A DNA stretch of 64,000 nt from PALSA-911 sp963743035 (lineage in GTDB: Bacteria > Pseudomonadota > Alphaproteobacteria > Acetobacterales > Acetobacteraceae). The notes beneath the pieces are model-generated. The model was not told the DNA's origin. It was given only the letters and a program-made list of their open reading frames with translations, and searched no databases. The DNA lies in NCBI GenBank assembly GCA_963743035.1, contig CAVUOB010000012.1, positions 62,001 to 126,000 on the forward strand, given 5' to 3'. Position numbers and translations under genes: made by a program. Positions 17,441-25,085 of the stretch are shown here, one piece after another (position 1 is the stretch's first letter; the number at the start of each line of letters is the position of its first letter).

Positions 17441-18530
17441 GCGGATTCAAACGGTCGTCGCAACACCTTGACGAAGGAGATTGCGATGACCATTCGAAAG
17501 CGGCGTTCAGATCGATCTGGACGGGCGCCATTGTCGTCACCAGGTCGGCCGCCGGTGGCCGGACGAGATGAGCGGCGACGGTCTGGGCAGCGATTGCGAC
17601 AGGCTTGGCCAGTGAGAGTGCTGCGATCGGGGAGGGTGTGCCGCAGGCTGTCGGATCCAGATGGTTCCGGAAGGCAGGCGGCATGCCACCAGCGATGTTT
17701 CGACTATCGGCAAAGCCGCTCTCCGGCCGGTATCTCTCGTTGGCCGAGCGGGAGGAAATCGCGCTCTTTCGCGTGCAGGGCTACACCATGCAGGAGGTTG
17801 CTCGCCGAATCGGGCGGGCGACGTCGACGATCTCTCGGGAGTTGCGGCGCAACGCCGCCACGCGAAGCGGCGGCCTGGAGTATCGCGCGACCACGGCACA
17901 GTGGCATGCCGAGCGGTCCGCCCGTCGTCCAAAGCAGGCGAAGCTTGCGCTCAACGCTGCGTTGCGGACGCATGTGCAGGACCGGTTGGCCGGTGTGGTT
18001 GTCGCGCCAACCGGGGTTCCGGTTCCAGGGCCGATCGTATCATGGAAGGGCCGTCGGCGTGGGCTACGACAGAACCGACGTTGGGCAAGCGCCTGGGCCG
18101 CAGCAGTGACACCGGGGCCGCTGCGAGCCTTCTACGTCCGGGTGCAAGGCCGCAAGGGCAAGCAGGTCGCCGCCGTCGCGACCGCGCGCAAGATCGCCGT
18201 GCTGGCCTGGCATCTGCTCACGAAGGAGGAGGACTACGCGTTTGCCAGACCGGCGCTGGTGGCGATGAAGGAACGCCAAATGCAGCTCAAGGCAGGTGCC
18301 AAGTCGCGTCGCGGCGGGAACACGCCCGGAAAAGCGCGCGACTACAGCATCAAGACGCTGCGTGAGAAGGAGCGCGCCTTGGTCGAGCAGGCCGAGAAAG
18401 CTTACACGCGATTCGTCAGTGCCTGGTCCGAGAAACCGAAGCCGGACAACGCGCGAGCACGAAACCGCGGCACGAAGGCAAAAACAGAGTAAGGCAACCG
18501 GAACACAACTCGGCCCCGGGCAACTCCGGA
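17441..18530 (+). mobile_element. Fused remnants of an IS30-family and an IS110-family element
   Basis: The left part (from 17441, transposase from 17486) is IS30-family; the right part, from about 18097, is the C-terminal coding end of a second IS110-family transposase with its stop at 18490-18492. The two were joined by deletion. A truncated IS256 element follows head-on at about 18535. Confidence 0.65.
17486..18492 (+). pseudogene. Chimeric frame: IS30 transposase N-terminus joined to IS110 C-terminus
   Basis: The IS30 part begins MTIRKRRSDRSGRAPLSSPG and shifts frame at about 17577 (one T missing before CTGG). It continues as one open frame from 17605: LAEREEIALFRVQGYTMQEV (HTH), STISRELRRNAATRSGGLEY, up to RRWASAW at about 18095. 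From there the same frame reads TPGPLRAFYVRVQGRKGKQV and ATARKIAVLAWHLLTKEEDY, the C-terminal tail of IS110/IS1111-type transposases. The result is a 295-codon open frame (17605-18492) that belongs to neither family in full and lacks both catalytic cores. Confidence 0.75.
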
Positions 18531-18534
18531 CTTG

Positions 18535-19569
18535 TCCAACGCATCCGTCGAGTGGATCTTGCTGCGGTGCTGGGTGGGAAAATCCATGTGCGCCAGCACG
18601 TCAGCCTCACTGTCGTCGATGAACGCTGCGAGCTTCGGCCACTTGCCGCGGAGCTGGTCGGCCACGTGACGCAGCGTCTGGCTGGCGCTCGGGCGATCGG
18701 GCTGGATGAATGCCTGACGGAGTGCGGCTGACACCATGCTCTGCTGCCCCTTCGGCACGTAGGACAGCGCGTTGCGCATCCAGTGAACGCGGCAGCGCTG
18801 CCAGGAGGCGCCGATTACTCGGCGGATCGCCGCCTTCAGCCCCTCGTGCGCGTCCGAGATGACGAGCTTCACCCCCTGCAGGCCGCGGCGGACCATGCTC
18901 TTGAGGAACGTGGTCCAGAACGTCTCCGCCTCCGATGGCCCGATGTGCAGACCGACGATCTCCCGCCTGCCCTCGGTGTTGGCCACCACAGCGATTATCG
19001 CGGCGACCGAGACGATGCGGCCGCCCTCGCGCTGCTTGAGGTAGGTGGCATCCAGCCAAAGATACGGCCACTCGCCGACCAGAGGGCGATCGAGGAAGGC
19101 GCCGACACGATCGTCGATGTCCTTGCACAACTTGCTGACGGTGCTCTTGCTGATCCCGGCCAGCCCCATCGCCTGCACCAGATCGTCCACGCGCCGGGTC
19201 GAGACGCCGCTGACCCCGTTGATCCGCTTCGCGGCTCAACCCTGGATCACCGCGACCAGGGCCTTCTCCGAGGTTTTCCTGGGCTCGAGGAAGGGAGGGA
19301 CTTGAGCCGCGAAGCGGATCAAGGCTGCCCCGCCGCAGTTTGGGGATCCGAAGCTGCAGGGCGCCGAGCCGCGTGTCCAGGGTGCGATCCCGATAGCCGT
19401 TCCGATAGGTGGTGCGATCGCCGGATCGCTCGTGCCGGCCGGCGCCGATCAGCCCTTCCACATCGGTCTCCATCAGCAGCTGCACCACGGCCTCGGCCAC
19501 GCTGCGCAGAAAGTCGCCGTCTCCGGCTTTGGCCAGCAACTCGGCCAGCGGTAATGTCTCCTCGGTCAT
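18535..19569 (-). pseudogene. IS256 (Mutator)-family transposase, frameshifted and 3'-truncated
   Basis: The N-terminus MTEETLPLAELLAKAGDGDF and the segment LQLRIPKLRRGS are family-typical. The central part resumes in another frame as DDLVQAMGLAGISKSTVSKL, then WLDATYLKQREGG (catalytic Asp), VVANTEGRREIVGLHIGPSE and KLVISDAHEGLKAAI (second Asp). Between the two parts, at 19219-19322, a short family segment (PPFLEPRKTSEKALVAVIQ) is preserved but flanked by a 21-bp inverted repeat that brings a frameshift on one side and a TGA on the other. The C-terminus is cut after KIHSTDALDK at about 18540, where the IS110 remnant begins. Confidence 0.82.
19219..19322. repeat. Perfect 21-bp inverted repeat inside the IS256 remnant
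   Basis: Arms 19219-19239 (TTGATCCGCTTCG...) and 19302-19322 (...CGAAGCGGATCAA) are exact reverse complements, separated by 62 bases of conserved IS256 coding sequence. The arms replace family codons on both sides and are not part of the normal gene. Confidence 0.85.
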
Positions 19570-19720
19570 CGGGTCCTCTTGGCGTCAGGGGGAAGTCTCG
19601 CAACTCCATCTTAGCCAGCCGATCCGATGGCCACCTCCGCCTACACCGTTGTCGTCAGCGGATTTCCACCACGTCCACGGACACTACCTGGACCGCTGCC
19701 AGCAAAAATCGCCAGGACTG

Positions 19721-19734
19721 TTGATCGCGGTCAA
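19721..19734 (+). promoter_or_regulatory. FixK/FNR-type palindrome upstream of the candidate small RNA
   Basis: TTGATCGCGGTCAA fits TTGAT-N4-GTCAA. Its centre is 41.5 bases upstream of position 19769, where the first hairpin of the candidate RNA begins. GACAGT at 19757-19762 is a weak -10 match. Confidence 0.58.
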
Positions 19735-19768
19735 TGCGTCAATTGAGGGCGTGCGCGACAGTGTGCTG

Positions 19769-19825
19769 CGTCTCCTCCTCCTAGACTTGGCCCTGTCGTC
19801 CCGGCTGGCGACAGGGCTTCTTTTC
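19769..19825 (+). ncRNA. Candidate FixK-dependent small RNA with anti-Shine-Dalgarno loop
   Basis: The predicted transcript of about 57 nt begins with a small hairpin GTCT-CCTCCTCCT-AGAC (19770-19786) whose 9-base loop is complementary to Shine-Dalgarno sequences. It ends in a perfect 9-bp terminator stem (GCCCTGTCG / CGACAGGGC, 19790-19798 and 19809-19817) followed by TTCTTTTC. The start is inferred only from the distance to the upstream FixK-type site. C-rich anti-SD loops plus a terminator are the design of alphaproteobacterial 'cuckoo' small RNAs. There is no ORF here. Not proven: the true start, expression and targets. Confidence 0.45.
19790..19825 (+). terminator. Rho-independent terminator
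   Basis: Perfect 9-bp GC-rich stem GCCCTGTCG/CGACAGGGC with a 10-base loop, followed by TTCTTTTC on the plus strand. No protein-coding gene ends just before it, which is why a short RNA is proposed. Confidence 0.8.
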
Positions 19826-20112
19826 GGAAGGAACCGCGGCACCAAGCTGCATCCCGTAATGCCGGCAGCCACGCTTGGCTTCGCCATGTGCGGTTTTGGT
19901 AGCTTGCTCCGCCATTGCTGTCCGGAAGGCGTCCCGCCTACGTTCTTGTCTGCTGGCGCTACACGATCGCACGGGCAAGGTCCGGGGAAGAGGAAGACTC
20001 TTGCGGGATGGCCCGATAAGCATCAGCCTGATCGACCGACTCACGCTGCGCGCCTGCCCGCAAACGCCAGGCCGATTTGTCGCCGCGATCTCTGTCGGCG
20101 GTGCAAATGCCC

Positions 20113-20376
20113 TCACGGCATGAAAAGCTGATCGACGTAGCACCACTTCCAAGTCTCGCCGGGCTCGAAGGACTGCATGACCGGGTGGCCGACCGCATGA
20201 AAATGCTTCGTGGCGTGCTTGTTCGAGGACGAGTTGCAACAGCCTACGTGCCCGCATGTCAGGCATATACGCAGATGAAACTGGGTAGCCCCGATCGCGA
20301 GATACTCTTCGCAGCCATCGGCGGACGGGGTGACGTCGCCAGTGACCTTGCGGAGATGCACGCATTCCTGAGGCAT
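20113..20376 (-). CDS. UBP-type zinc-finger protein
   Basis: An 87-residue single-domain zinc finger of the ZnF-UBP type, which in eukaryotic deubiquitinases binds ubiquitin C-termini; the role of the bacterial stand-alone proteins is unknown. Zinc ligands can be read in MPQECVHLRK (Cys and His), RICLTCGHVGCCNSS (Cys cluster), KHATKHFHAVGHPVMQSF (His residues), and the end has the typical EPGETWKWCYVDQLF. The size equals that of other bacterial members. It is the last gene of a minus-strand run of closely spaced stress and redox genes (25835 to 20113) and follows the DUF2630 gene by 54 bases. Confidence 0.85.
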   Translation of the reverse strand: MPQECVHLRKVTGDVTPSADGCEEYLAIGATQFHLRICLTCGHVGCCNSSSNKHATKHFHAVGHPVMQSFEPGETWKWCYVDQLFMP

Positions 20377-20430
20377 CGCGTTCTTTTCCTCGACAGCCGC
20401 ATCCGCGTGGCTGACCGAGAACCAGGTTCG

Positions 20431-20676
20431 CTATCCGAGATATTTTTCGACAGTGTCTGCCGGACGGACATGTGCCTCGGATGGATCCCGCCCGAACTCC
20501 CGCAGCGCCCGTCTCCGCCGCAGCAGATCCCACGCTTGATCGAGTGATATGCCGAGACTTTTGAGCCGGTCGCGGTCGGCATCCGACCGGGTACCCTGCT
20601 TACGTATCTGCCCCTCTTCCGTCACGAGACGTTGGATGTGGCCGAGCACCGTCTGGTCGGTGATGTGGTCAGCCAT
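20431..20676 (-). CDS. DUF2630-family small protein
   Basis: An 81-residue acidic and basic helical protein with the DUF2630 pattern: TVLGHIQRLVTEEGQIRKQG, TRSDADRDRLKSLGISLDQA, WDLLRRRRALREFGRDPSEA and the C-terminal RPADTVEKYLG. It is almost entirely predicted helix, with no signal peptide or metal motif, and its function is unknown; family members often sit beside stress genes. The start ATG at 20674-20676 overlaps the stop region of the upstream carboxymuconolactone-decarboxylase-like gene by 8 bases, so the two are probably translated together. Confidence 0.82.
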   Translation of the reverse strand: MADHITDQTVLGHIQRLVTEEGQIRKQGTRSDADRDRLKSLGISLDQAWDLLRRRRALREFGRDPSEAHVRPADTVEKYLG

Positions 20677-21166
20677 GAGGGTCACGCTCCGACGACCCGG
20701 GACGGCCGGTCCGTGTGGTGGCCGTCCGGCTCGGCGGATCGCTCGCGGGAAAGCCTTCGCGAGAGTCCGTCTCTGTCGCGTCGATGCCGGAATGCGACGG
20801 AAGTCGTTCCTCCTCGGGGCGTCCCGCCTGCATGTGGGTCGTGAACGCGTCGAGCGTGCGGGCTGAGTAGACGAGTGCCGCACCCGCATTCACCGCGACC
20901 GCGACGCCCAACGCTTCGATCAGCTCCTCCCGTGTCGCGCCGGCCTTGATCGCCGCTTCGGTGTGGGTGGTGATGCAGCCGTCACATTGGCGCGTCACGG
21001 CCACGCCGAGCGCGATCAGCTCCCGGGTTTTCGCATCGAGCCTACCCGTCTTCTTTCCCGCGTCGCTCAGCGTCCGGTAGCCCCTGAGAACATCGGGGCT
21101 CACCCTCGCGACCTCGCCGAGCATCGAGATCAACTCCTTCGCGTACAAGTTCCAGTCCAGCATCAT
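20669..21166 (-). CDS. Carboxymuconolactone decarboxylase-family (AhpD-like) protein
   Basis: A 165-residue protein whose first 115 residues form the alpha-helical CMD/AhpD fold. The redox CxxC motif and proton-relay His are in RQCDGCITTHTEAAIKAGAT, followed by EELIEALGVAVAVNAGAALV. Family members of this type act as alkylhydroperoxidases or thiol peroxidases rather than as decarboxylases. The C-terminal 45 residues (RPEEERLPSHSGIDATETDS and beyond) are low-complexity, rich in Ser/Thr/Arg, and not part of the fold. The start is one of two adjacent ATGs (21166 or 21163). It is in the stress operon between the quinol monooxygenase-like and DUF2630 genes. Confidence 0.85.
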   Translation of the reverse strand: MMLDWNLYAKELISMLGEVARVSPDVLRGYRTLSDAGKKTGRLDAKTRELIALGVAVTRQCDGCITTHTEAAIKAGATREELIEALGVAVAVNAGAALVYSARTLDAFTTHMQAGRPEEERLPSHSGIDATETDSREGFPASDPPSRTATTRTGRPGSSERDPHG

Positions 21167-21177
21167 CGCGGCGCCCC

Positions 21178-21480
21178 CTAACCAGGCAGCTTGGCGGCGA
21201 GCACGTCGAGCTTCTCGATCACCGGCGGCCCGGCGAACAGTTCGGGCGCCTTCTCCATCAGCGCCGCGGCGACTCGCCCGGACAGATGGGTCTGCCGGCC
21301 GGCCTCGTCCGGGAAGGCGTCGAAGATGCCGAAGGTCGACGGCCCGATGCGTATGCCGAACCACGCGATCGTTGCGGGCTCCCCTTCGACGATCGCCAGA
21401 CCGCCCTTGAGAAAGCTCTCGACCTCCGCCTCCTTGCCGGATTTGGCTTCAATGCGAACGAGCAGCGCGAATTTGACCAC
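21178..21480 (-). CDS. Antibiotic biosynthesis monooxygenase-fold (quinol monooxygenase-like) protein
   Basis: A 100-residue ferredoxin-like alpha/beta-barrel protein of the ABM superfamily, to which YgiN quinol monooxygenase and heme-degrading enzymes belong. The family pattern is MVKFALLVRIEAKSGKEAEV, then FLKGGLAIVEGEPATIAWFG and TFGIFDAFPDEAGRQTHLSG. Such proteins act as homodimers without metal or flavin on quinols or aldehydes; the substrate here is unknown. It lies 11 bases upstream of the AhpD-like gene, in the same operon, consistent with a role in redox or electrophile stress. Confidence 0.83.
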   Translation of the reverse strand: MVKFALLVRIEAKSGKEAEVESFLKGGLAIVEGEPATIAWFGIRIGPSTFGIFDAFPDEAGRQTHLSGRVAAALMEKAPELFAGPPVIEKLDVLAAKLPG

Positions 21481-21535
21481 GTTCTGTCTCCGTCATGTGC
21501 GCCGCGAACGGCGGCACCGCGAGCGACGCGCCCGC

Positions 21536-22381
21536 CTACAGCATCGGCAGCGAGCGGGGGCGGCGACCGAGCGGAAAAGCCGCGTCGATCCGCGCGACCT
21601 CCGCCGCCAGCAGGCGTAGACCGCTGGCCGCCGCGTTTTTCTCCGTGTGGAGCCTACTGGAGGCTTTTGGAATGGCAAATACCGGGGGCTGCCGCGTCAG
21701 GAAGGCCAGCGCGACCTGGCGCGGCGTCGCATCGTGCGCGTCGGCGATCTCGGCGAGAACCCGGCCGCCCGGTGTCCTGGGATCGACGAACCTTGCATGC
21801 CCGAAGGGGCTGTAGGCGGTGACGGCAACGCCGTGCGCTTTGCACCACGGCAGGACGGCGTGCTCGATCGCCCGTTCCTCCAGGTGATACAGCACCTGGT
21901 TGCAGGCAATGCGGCCGTCGCCGGCGATTGCCCTGGCTTCCTCGAGGTCGGATACGTCGAAGTTGCTGACACCCCAGGCGAGGATCTTGCCCGCCGCAAG
22001 CAACTCCTCGAAGCCGGCGATGGTGTCCGCCAGGGGAAGGCGGCCGCGCCAATGGAGCAGATAGCAGTCCAGCCGGTCGGTGTGGAGCCGGGCCAGCGAT
22101 CGCTCACAAGCGGCTTTGACGCCATTCCTGGAGGCGTTGCTCGGTACCACCTTGGAGACCAGGAAGACTTCCTCGCGCCGGCCGGCGATCGCCTCGCCGA
22201 CCAGCACCTCGGCGGCGCCCGACCCGTACATCTCCGCCGTGTCGATATGCATCATGCCCAGATCCAGCCCGCACCGCAGGGCAGCGATCCCGGCGGCGCG
22301 GTCGGATTGGTCCAGGTACCAGGTTCCCTGCCCGATCGCCGACACCGCGCGACCGGTGGGGCCGAACGGCTTGTGCTCCAT
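21536..22381 (-). CDS. Aldo/keto reductase
   Basis: A 281-residue NADPH-dependent (beta/alpha)8 reductase of carbonyl compounds. The catalytic tetrad is visible: Asp and Tyr in MHIDTAEMYGSG, Lys in VFLVSKVVPSN, His in CYLLHWRGRLPL. GVSNFDVSDLEEA and the C-terminal cofactor motif IPKASSRLHTEKN are also family-typical. The start is set at MEHKPFGPTG (22381) because homologues begin there; ATGs at 22390 and 22417 are in frame, the latter only 5 bases after the upstream gene. It is part of the minus-strand stress operon and could detoxify aldehydes together with the nearby formaldehyde dehydrogenase and DJ-1 proteins. Confidence 0.88.
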   Translation of the reverse strand: MEHKPFGPTGRAVSAIGQGTWYLDQSDRAAGIAALRCGLDLGMMHIDTAEMYGSGAAEVLVGEAIAGRREEVFLVSKVVPSNASRNGVKAACERSLARLHTDRLDCYLLHWRGRLPLADTIAGFEELLAAGKILAWGVSNFDVSDLEEARAIAGDGRIACNQVLYHLEERAIEHAVLPWCKAHGVAVTAYSPFGHARFVDPRTPGGRVLAEIADAHDATPRQVALAFLTRQPPVFAIPKASSRLHTEKNAAASGLRLLAAEVARIDAAFPLGRRPRSLPML

Positions 22382-22422
22382 GCCGCGCATCCGGAACGGC
22401 GGCGGCAGGTCGCACATCTCGG

Positions 22423-22989
22423 TCACGCGGCGCTCCGCTGCCCGCACTGGGCTGCGAACAGCTTGATCATCTCCCGGTTGAACGCCGGGATGTCGTCGGG
22501 GCTTCGACTTGTCACGAGCCCCCGATCCACGACGACCTCCTGATCCACCCAGTCCGCGCCGGCGTTCTTCAGGTCGGTCTTGAGCGACGGCCATGATGTC
22601 ATGCGCCGGCCGCGCGCCACACCGGTCTCGATGACCGTCCACGGCCCATGGCAGATCGCCGCCACCGGTTTGCCGGCGTCGAAGAACGCGCGGGCGAATT
22701 CAACCGCCTTGGGTTCGATCCGCAGCGCGTCGGGATTGAGCACGCCGCCGGGGAGCAGCAGCGCGTCGAACTCCGTGGGATCGGCCTGGCCGAGCTTCAC
22801 GTCCACCGGCAAGGTGATCCCCCAGTCGGTGAAATTCCAGGCCCGGACCTGGCTGTCCTTCGGCGAAACGATCCGGGTGACGGCGCCGGCCGCGTCGAGC
22901 GCCTTCCGCGGCTCGGTTAGCTCGACCTGCTCGAAGCCATCCGTTACCAGGATCGCGACCTTCACCCCCTTCAAAGTGCTGTCAGCCAT
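22423..22989 (-). CDS. DJ-1/PfpI-family protein (type 1 glutamine amidotransferase-like)
   Basis: A 188-residue protein of the PfpI/YhbO group. The nucleophilic cysteine and its partner His are in KPVAAICHGPWTVIETG, with the family's Glu in LVTDGFEQVELTEP. C-terminal LVTSRSPDDIPAFNREMI is also typical. Members of this group are linked to protein repair after carbonyl stress (deglycase or glyoxalase activity, still debated) and to general stress resistance. It starts at the head of the six-gene 22989-20113 run. Upstream is a REP-like palindrome (23063-23164) and a weak half match to the FixK consensus (TTGAT at 23004) that I do not count. Confidence 0.88.
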   Translation of the reverse strand: MADSTLKGVKVAILVTDGFEQVELTEPRKALDAAGAVTRIVSPKDSQVRAWNFTDWGITLPVDVKLGQADPTEFDALLLPGGVLNPDALRIEPKAVEFARAFFDAGKPVAAICHGPWTVIETGVARGRRMTSWPSLKTDLKNAGADWVDQEVVVDRGLVTSRSPDDIPAFNREMIKLFAAQCGQRSAA

Positions 22990-23062
22990 ATCTCATTCTC
23001 CTATTGATCGATGTCTGCCTCGCAATCCATTGCTAGAGCGGTTTCATACCGGTTATCACCAT

Positions 23063-23164
23063 CGTCATTGCGAGCCGCTGCTTGGCGGCGCGGCAATCCC
23101 GCGAGACCGCATTGCAGCGTGGTCGCACTGGATTGCTTCCTCCCAAGGGCTCCTCGCAATGACG
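23063..23164. repeat. Extragenic palindromic repeat (CGTCATTGCGAG type)
   Basis: CGTCATTGCGAG at 23063-23074 and its exact complement CTCGCAATGACG at 23153-23164 bound about 100 bases with a second inner match (GGCAATCC ... GGATTGCTTCC). This is the design of the widespread CGTCATTGCGAGC alphaproteobacterial interspersed repeat. It lies between the stress operon and hsp20. Confidence 0.8.
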
Positions 23165-23188
23165 CGCTTCAGCCGGGATGAAAACGTG

Positions 23189-23746
23189 CTAGTGCGCTTG
23201 CGACGCGACCGGCGCGGGTCCGTGTTGGATTTTGATGCGCCGGCCCTGCTGATGACCGGCCGGAGCGGGTATCGTGATTTCCAGCAAGCCATTCTGGAAT
23301 GTGGCTTGAGCCTTCTCTCCGTTGACTCCTTCCGGCAGTGGAATGCGACAGTTGAAGCGGCCGTACTGCCGCTCGCTGATACGAACGCCCTGACGGGTTT
23401 CGTCATGTTCCTCGCGCCGTTCGCCCGAGATCGTCAGCGTGTCCTCCGCCAGCTCGACGCTGAGGTCGTCCTTGCTGAGACCAGGCAAGTCGGCTCGCAC
23501 GATGAATTGGCCGTCGCGCTCGACCACCTCGATCTGTGGTGTCGGCGGTCCGGCGTTCAGCGCTTCGCCGAACAGCCGGTCGATATCCATCGAGAACTGG
23601 CGCATCAAGGCGAAAGGACTTGCTGCCCAAAGGGACGGCAACCGCCGCCCTCGGTGAGTGACGAGCTGGTGCTGGCCGCTCTGCGTGTCCGCTTTCTGCA
23701 CGTCCTGAGCGGCTGACGGCGCGGCACGAGTTCGGGTCTGGGACAT
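23189..23746 (-). CDS. Small heat-shock protein, Hsp20/alpha-crystallin family
   Basis: A 185-residue ATP-independent chaperone that holds unfolding proteins. The alpha-crystallin domain spans about residues 75-170, from PQIEVVERDGQFIVRADLPG through LSVELAEDTLTISGERREEH and YGRFNCRIPLPEGVN to the conserved FQNGLLEITIPAPAG (the GxLxxxxP-like motif). The N-terminal arm (FALMRQFSMDIDRLFGEAL) matches class A proteins. The start at 23746 is preceded by AAGGGGAA. In alphaproteobacteria with FixLJ-FixK2, hsp20 genes are common regulon members; here the nearest FixK-type site lies beyond fdhA and the DJ-1 gene, in the same direction. Confidence 0.92.
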   Translation of the reverse strand: MSQTRTRAAPSAAQDVQKADTQSGQHQLVTHRGRRLPSLWAASPFALMRQFSMDIDRLFGEALNAGPPTPQIEVVERDGQFIVRADLPGLSKDDLSVELAEDTLTISGERREEHDETRQGVRISERQYGRFNCRIPLPEGVNGEKAQATFQNGLLEITIPAPAGHQQGRRIKIQHGPAPVASQAH

Positions 23747-23840
23747 CGTGGTTCCCCTTTCCAGTGAAGCGGCTGATGGCGAAACCGGCGTCGGCGGTGG
23801 AGGTGGCAGGCGCGCCAACTCCCCGTCTCGCGAGGCCGGC

Positions 23841-25046
23841 CTACGCGGCCTTCTTCACACTGCCATGCGGGTCGATGACGAATTTCTTCGGCGAGCCCTT
23901 GCTGAACTCCTTGTAGGCGTCGGGCGCGTGCTCCAACGCAATGATCTCGGTGTTCAGCATGGCGCTCAGATAGGGCATGCGATCCCACAGGATCGCCATC
24001 ATCAGGTCTCGGTTGTAGTGCATGATCGGCGCCTGCCCGGCGGTCAGTTTCGGCGACTTGATCCAGGCCTTGCCGAAGTCGATCGGAAGCTCGCCCTTCT
24101 TCGTCAGGTCGGTGCTCGCCTTTGGATCGGCATCGGTATAGATGCCGGGAACACCCATCGCGCCACCGGCCCGAACTACCTGGATCAGCGTGTTGATCAC
24201 CGCCTCGGAGTGCTCCTTGCTCGCCTCCGGGCCGTTGCCGTGCGCCTCCAGCCCGACGCAATCCACGCCGCAATCGACCTCTCGCTTGCCCAGGATCGCC
24301 TCGATCTGGTCCGGTATCGGTGTCTCCTTGGTGAGATCGACCACCTCGCAGCCGTTGTTCTTCACCAGATCCAGCCGGGCTTTGTTGGTGTCAGCCACGA
24401 TGATGCAGGACGCGCCGAGAAGGCGGGCTCCCGCCGCGGCGCACCTTCCAACCGGCCCGGCGCCGGCGATATAGACGGTCGAGCCCACTTTGGCCCCGGC
24501 CTCCATCAGACCGTGGAAGCCGGTCGGCAGAATGTCCGACAGCAGGGTGAGATCGCGGATCTTCTCCATCGCCTGGTCCTTGTCCGGGAACGGCAGTAGG
24601 TTCCAGTCGGCGTAAGGCACCATGAGGTAGTCGGACTGGCCGCCCTGCCAGCCGCCGAGGTTGAAGCCGTAGGCGCCGCAATCGACCTGGTCGTTGACAT
24701 TCATGCAGACGTCGGTGTGCCGCTCCTTGCAGTTCCGGCAGCGTCCGCAGGAGACGTTGAACGGCACCGAGCAGAGGTCGCCCTTCTTGATGAATCCGAC
24801 GTCCGGGCCGACCTCGATGACCTCGCCGGTCATCTCATGCCCCATCACCATCCCCTTCGGCGCCGCGAACCGGCCGTGGTAGATGTGCTGGTCGCTGCCG
24901 CAGATATTCGTCGTCACGACCTTGAGGATGGCGCCGTGATTGGCCTTCTTGCCCGTGGGGGTGACAAGCTTGGGATAGTCGAACGTCTGGAGCTCCATCT
25001 TCATCGGGCCCTGAAACGTGATCACGCGGTTGCCGTTGGCAGCCAT
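23841..25046 (-). CDS. fdhA: Glutathione-independent formaldehyde dehydrogenase
   Basis: A 401-residue zinc-dependent medium-chain dehydrogenase that oxidises formaldehyde to formate with tightly bound NAD, as in Pseudomonas putida. Catalytic zinc ligands are in TTNICGSDQHIYHG and GMVMGHEMTGEV; the structural zinc lobe is CGRCRNCKERHTDVC. The long insertion QVDCGAYGFNLGGWQGGQSD is diagnostic for this subfamily. The Rossmann motif is YIAGAGPVGRCAAAG. ATG 25046 begins MAANGNRVITFQGP as in homologues. It lies in the minus-strand stress run between hsp20 and a DJ-1 gene, a context suggesting aldehyde defence rather than growth on C1 compounds. Confidence 0.93.
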   Translation of the reverse strand: MAANGNRVITFQGPMKMELQTFDYPKLVTPTGKKANHGAILKVVTTNICGSDQHIYHGRFAAPKGMVMGHEMTGEVIEVGPDVGFIKKGDLCSVPFNVSCGRCRNCKERHTDVCMNVNDQVDCGAYGFNLGGWQGGQSDYLMVPYADWNLLPFPDKDQAMEKIRDLTLLSDILPTGFHGLMEAGAKVGSTVYIAGAGPVGRCAAAGARLLGASCIIVADTNKARLDLVKNNGCEVVDLTKETPIPDQIEAILGKREVDCGVDCVGLEAHGNGPEASKEHSEAVINTLIQVVRAGGAMGVPGIYTDADPKASTDLTKKGELPIDFGKAWIKSPKLTAGQAPIMHYNRDLMMAILWDRMPYLSAMLNTEIIALEHAPDAYKEFSKGSPKKFVIDPHGSVKKAA

Positions 25047-25085
25047 GAGAGGTCTCCTTGTTTCGTGTGAGAGTTGTTCGCCGCG

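Larger units (their letters stand above)
19570..20112. other. Intergenic region between IS256 remnant and the UBP zinc-finger gene
   Basis: No protein-coding gene is convincing in these 543 bases. The left part is the end of the IS256 remnant. At 19721-19825 there is a FixK-type site, a C-rich hairpin and a strong terminator, described separately as a candidate small RNA. The part from 19826 to 20112 is open on the minus strand but shows no family features. Confidence 0.55.

Noticed and set aside
19826..20112. Protein-coding gene on the minus strand continuing from the UBP region
   Set aside because: The frame is open but shows no start signal, domain or conserved motif; the GC-rich composition explains the lack of stops.
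23004..23017. TTGATCGATGTCTG upstream of the DJ-1 gene as a seventh FixK-type site
   Set aside because: The right half is GTCTG instead of [A/G]TCAA; only one arm fits.
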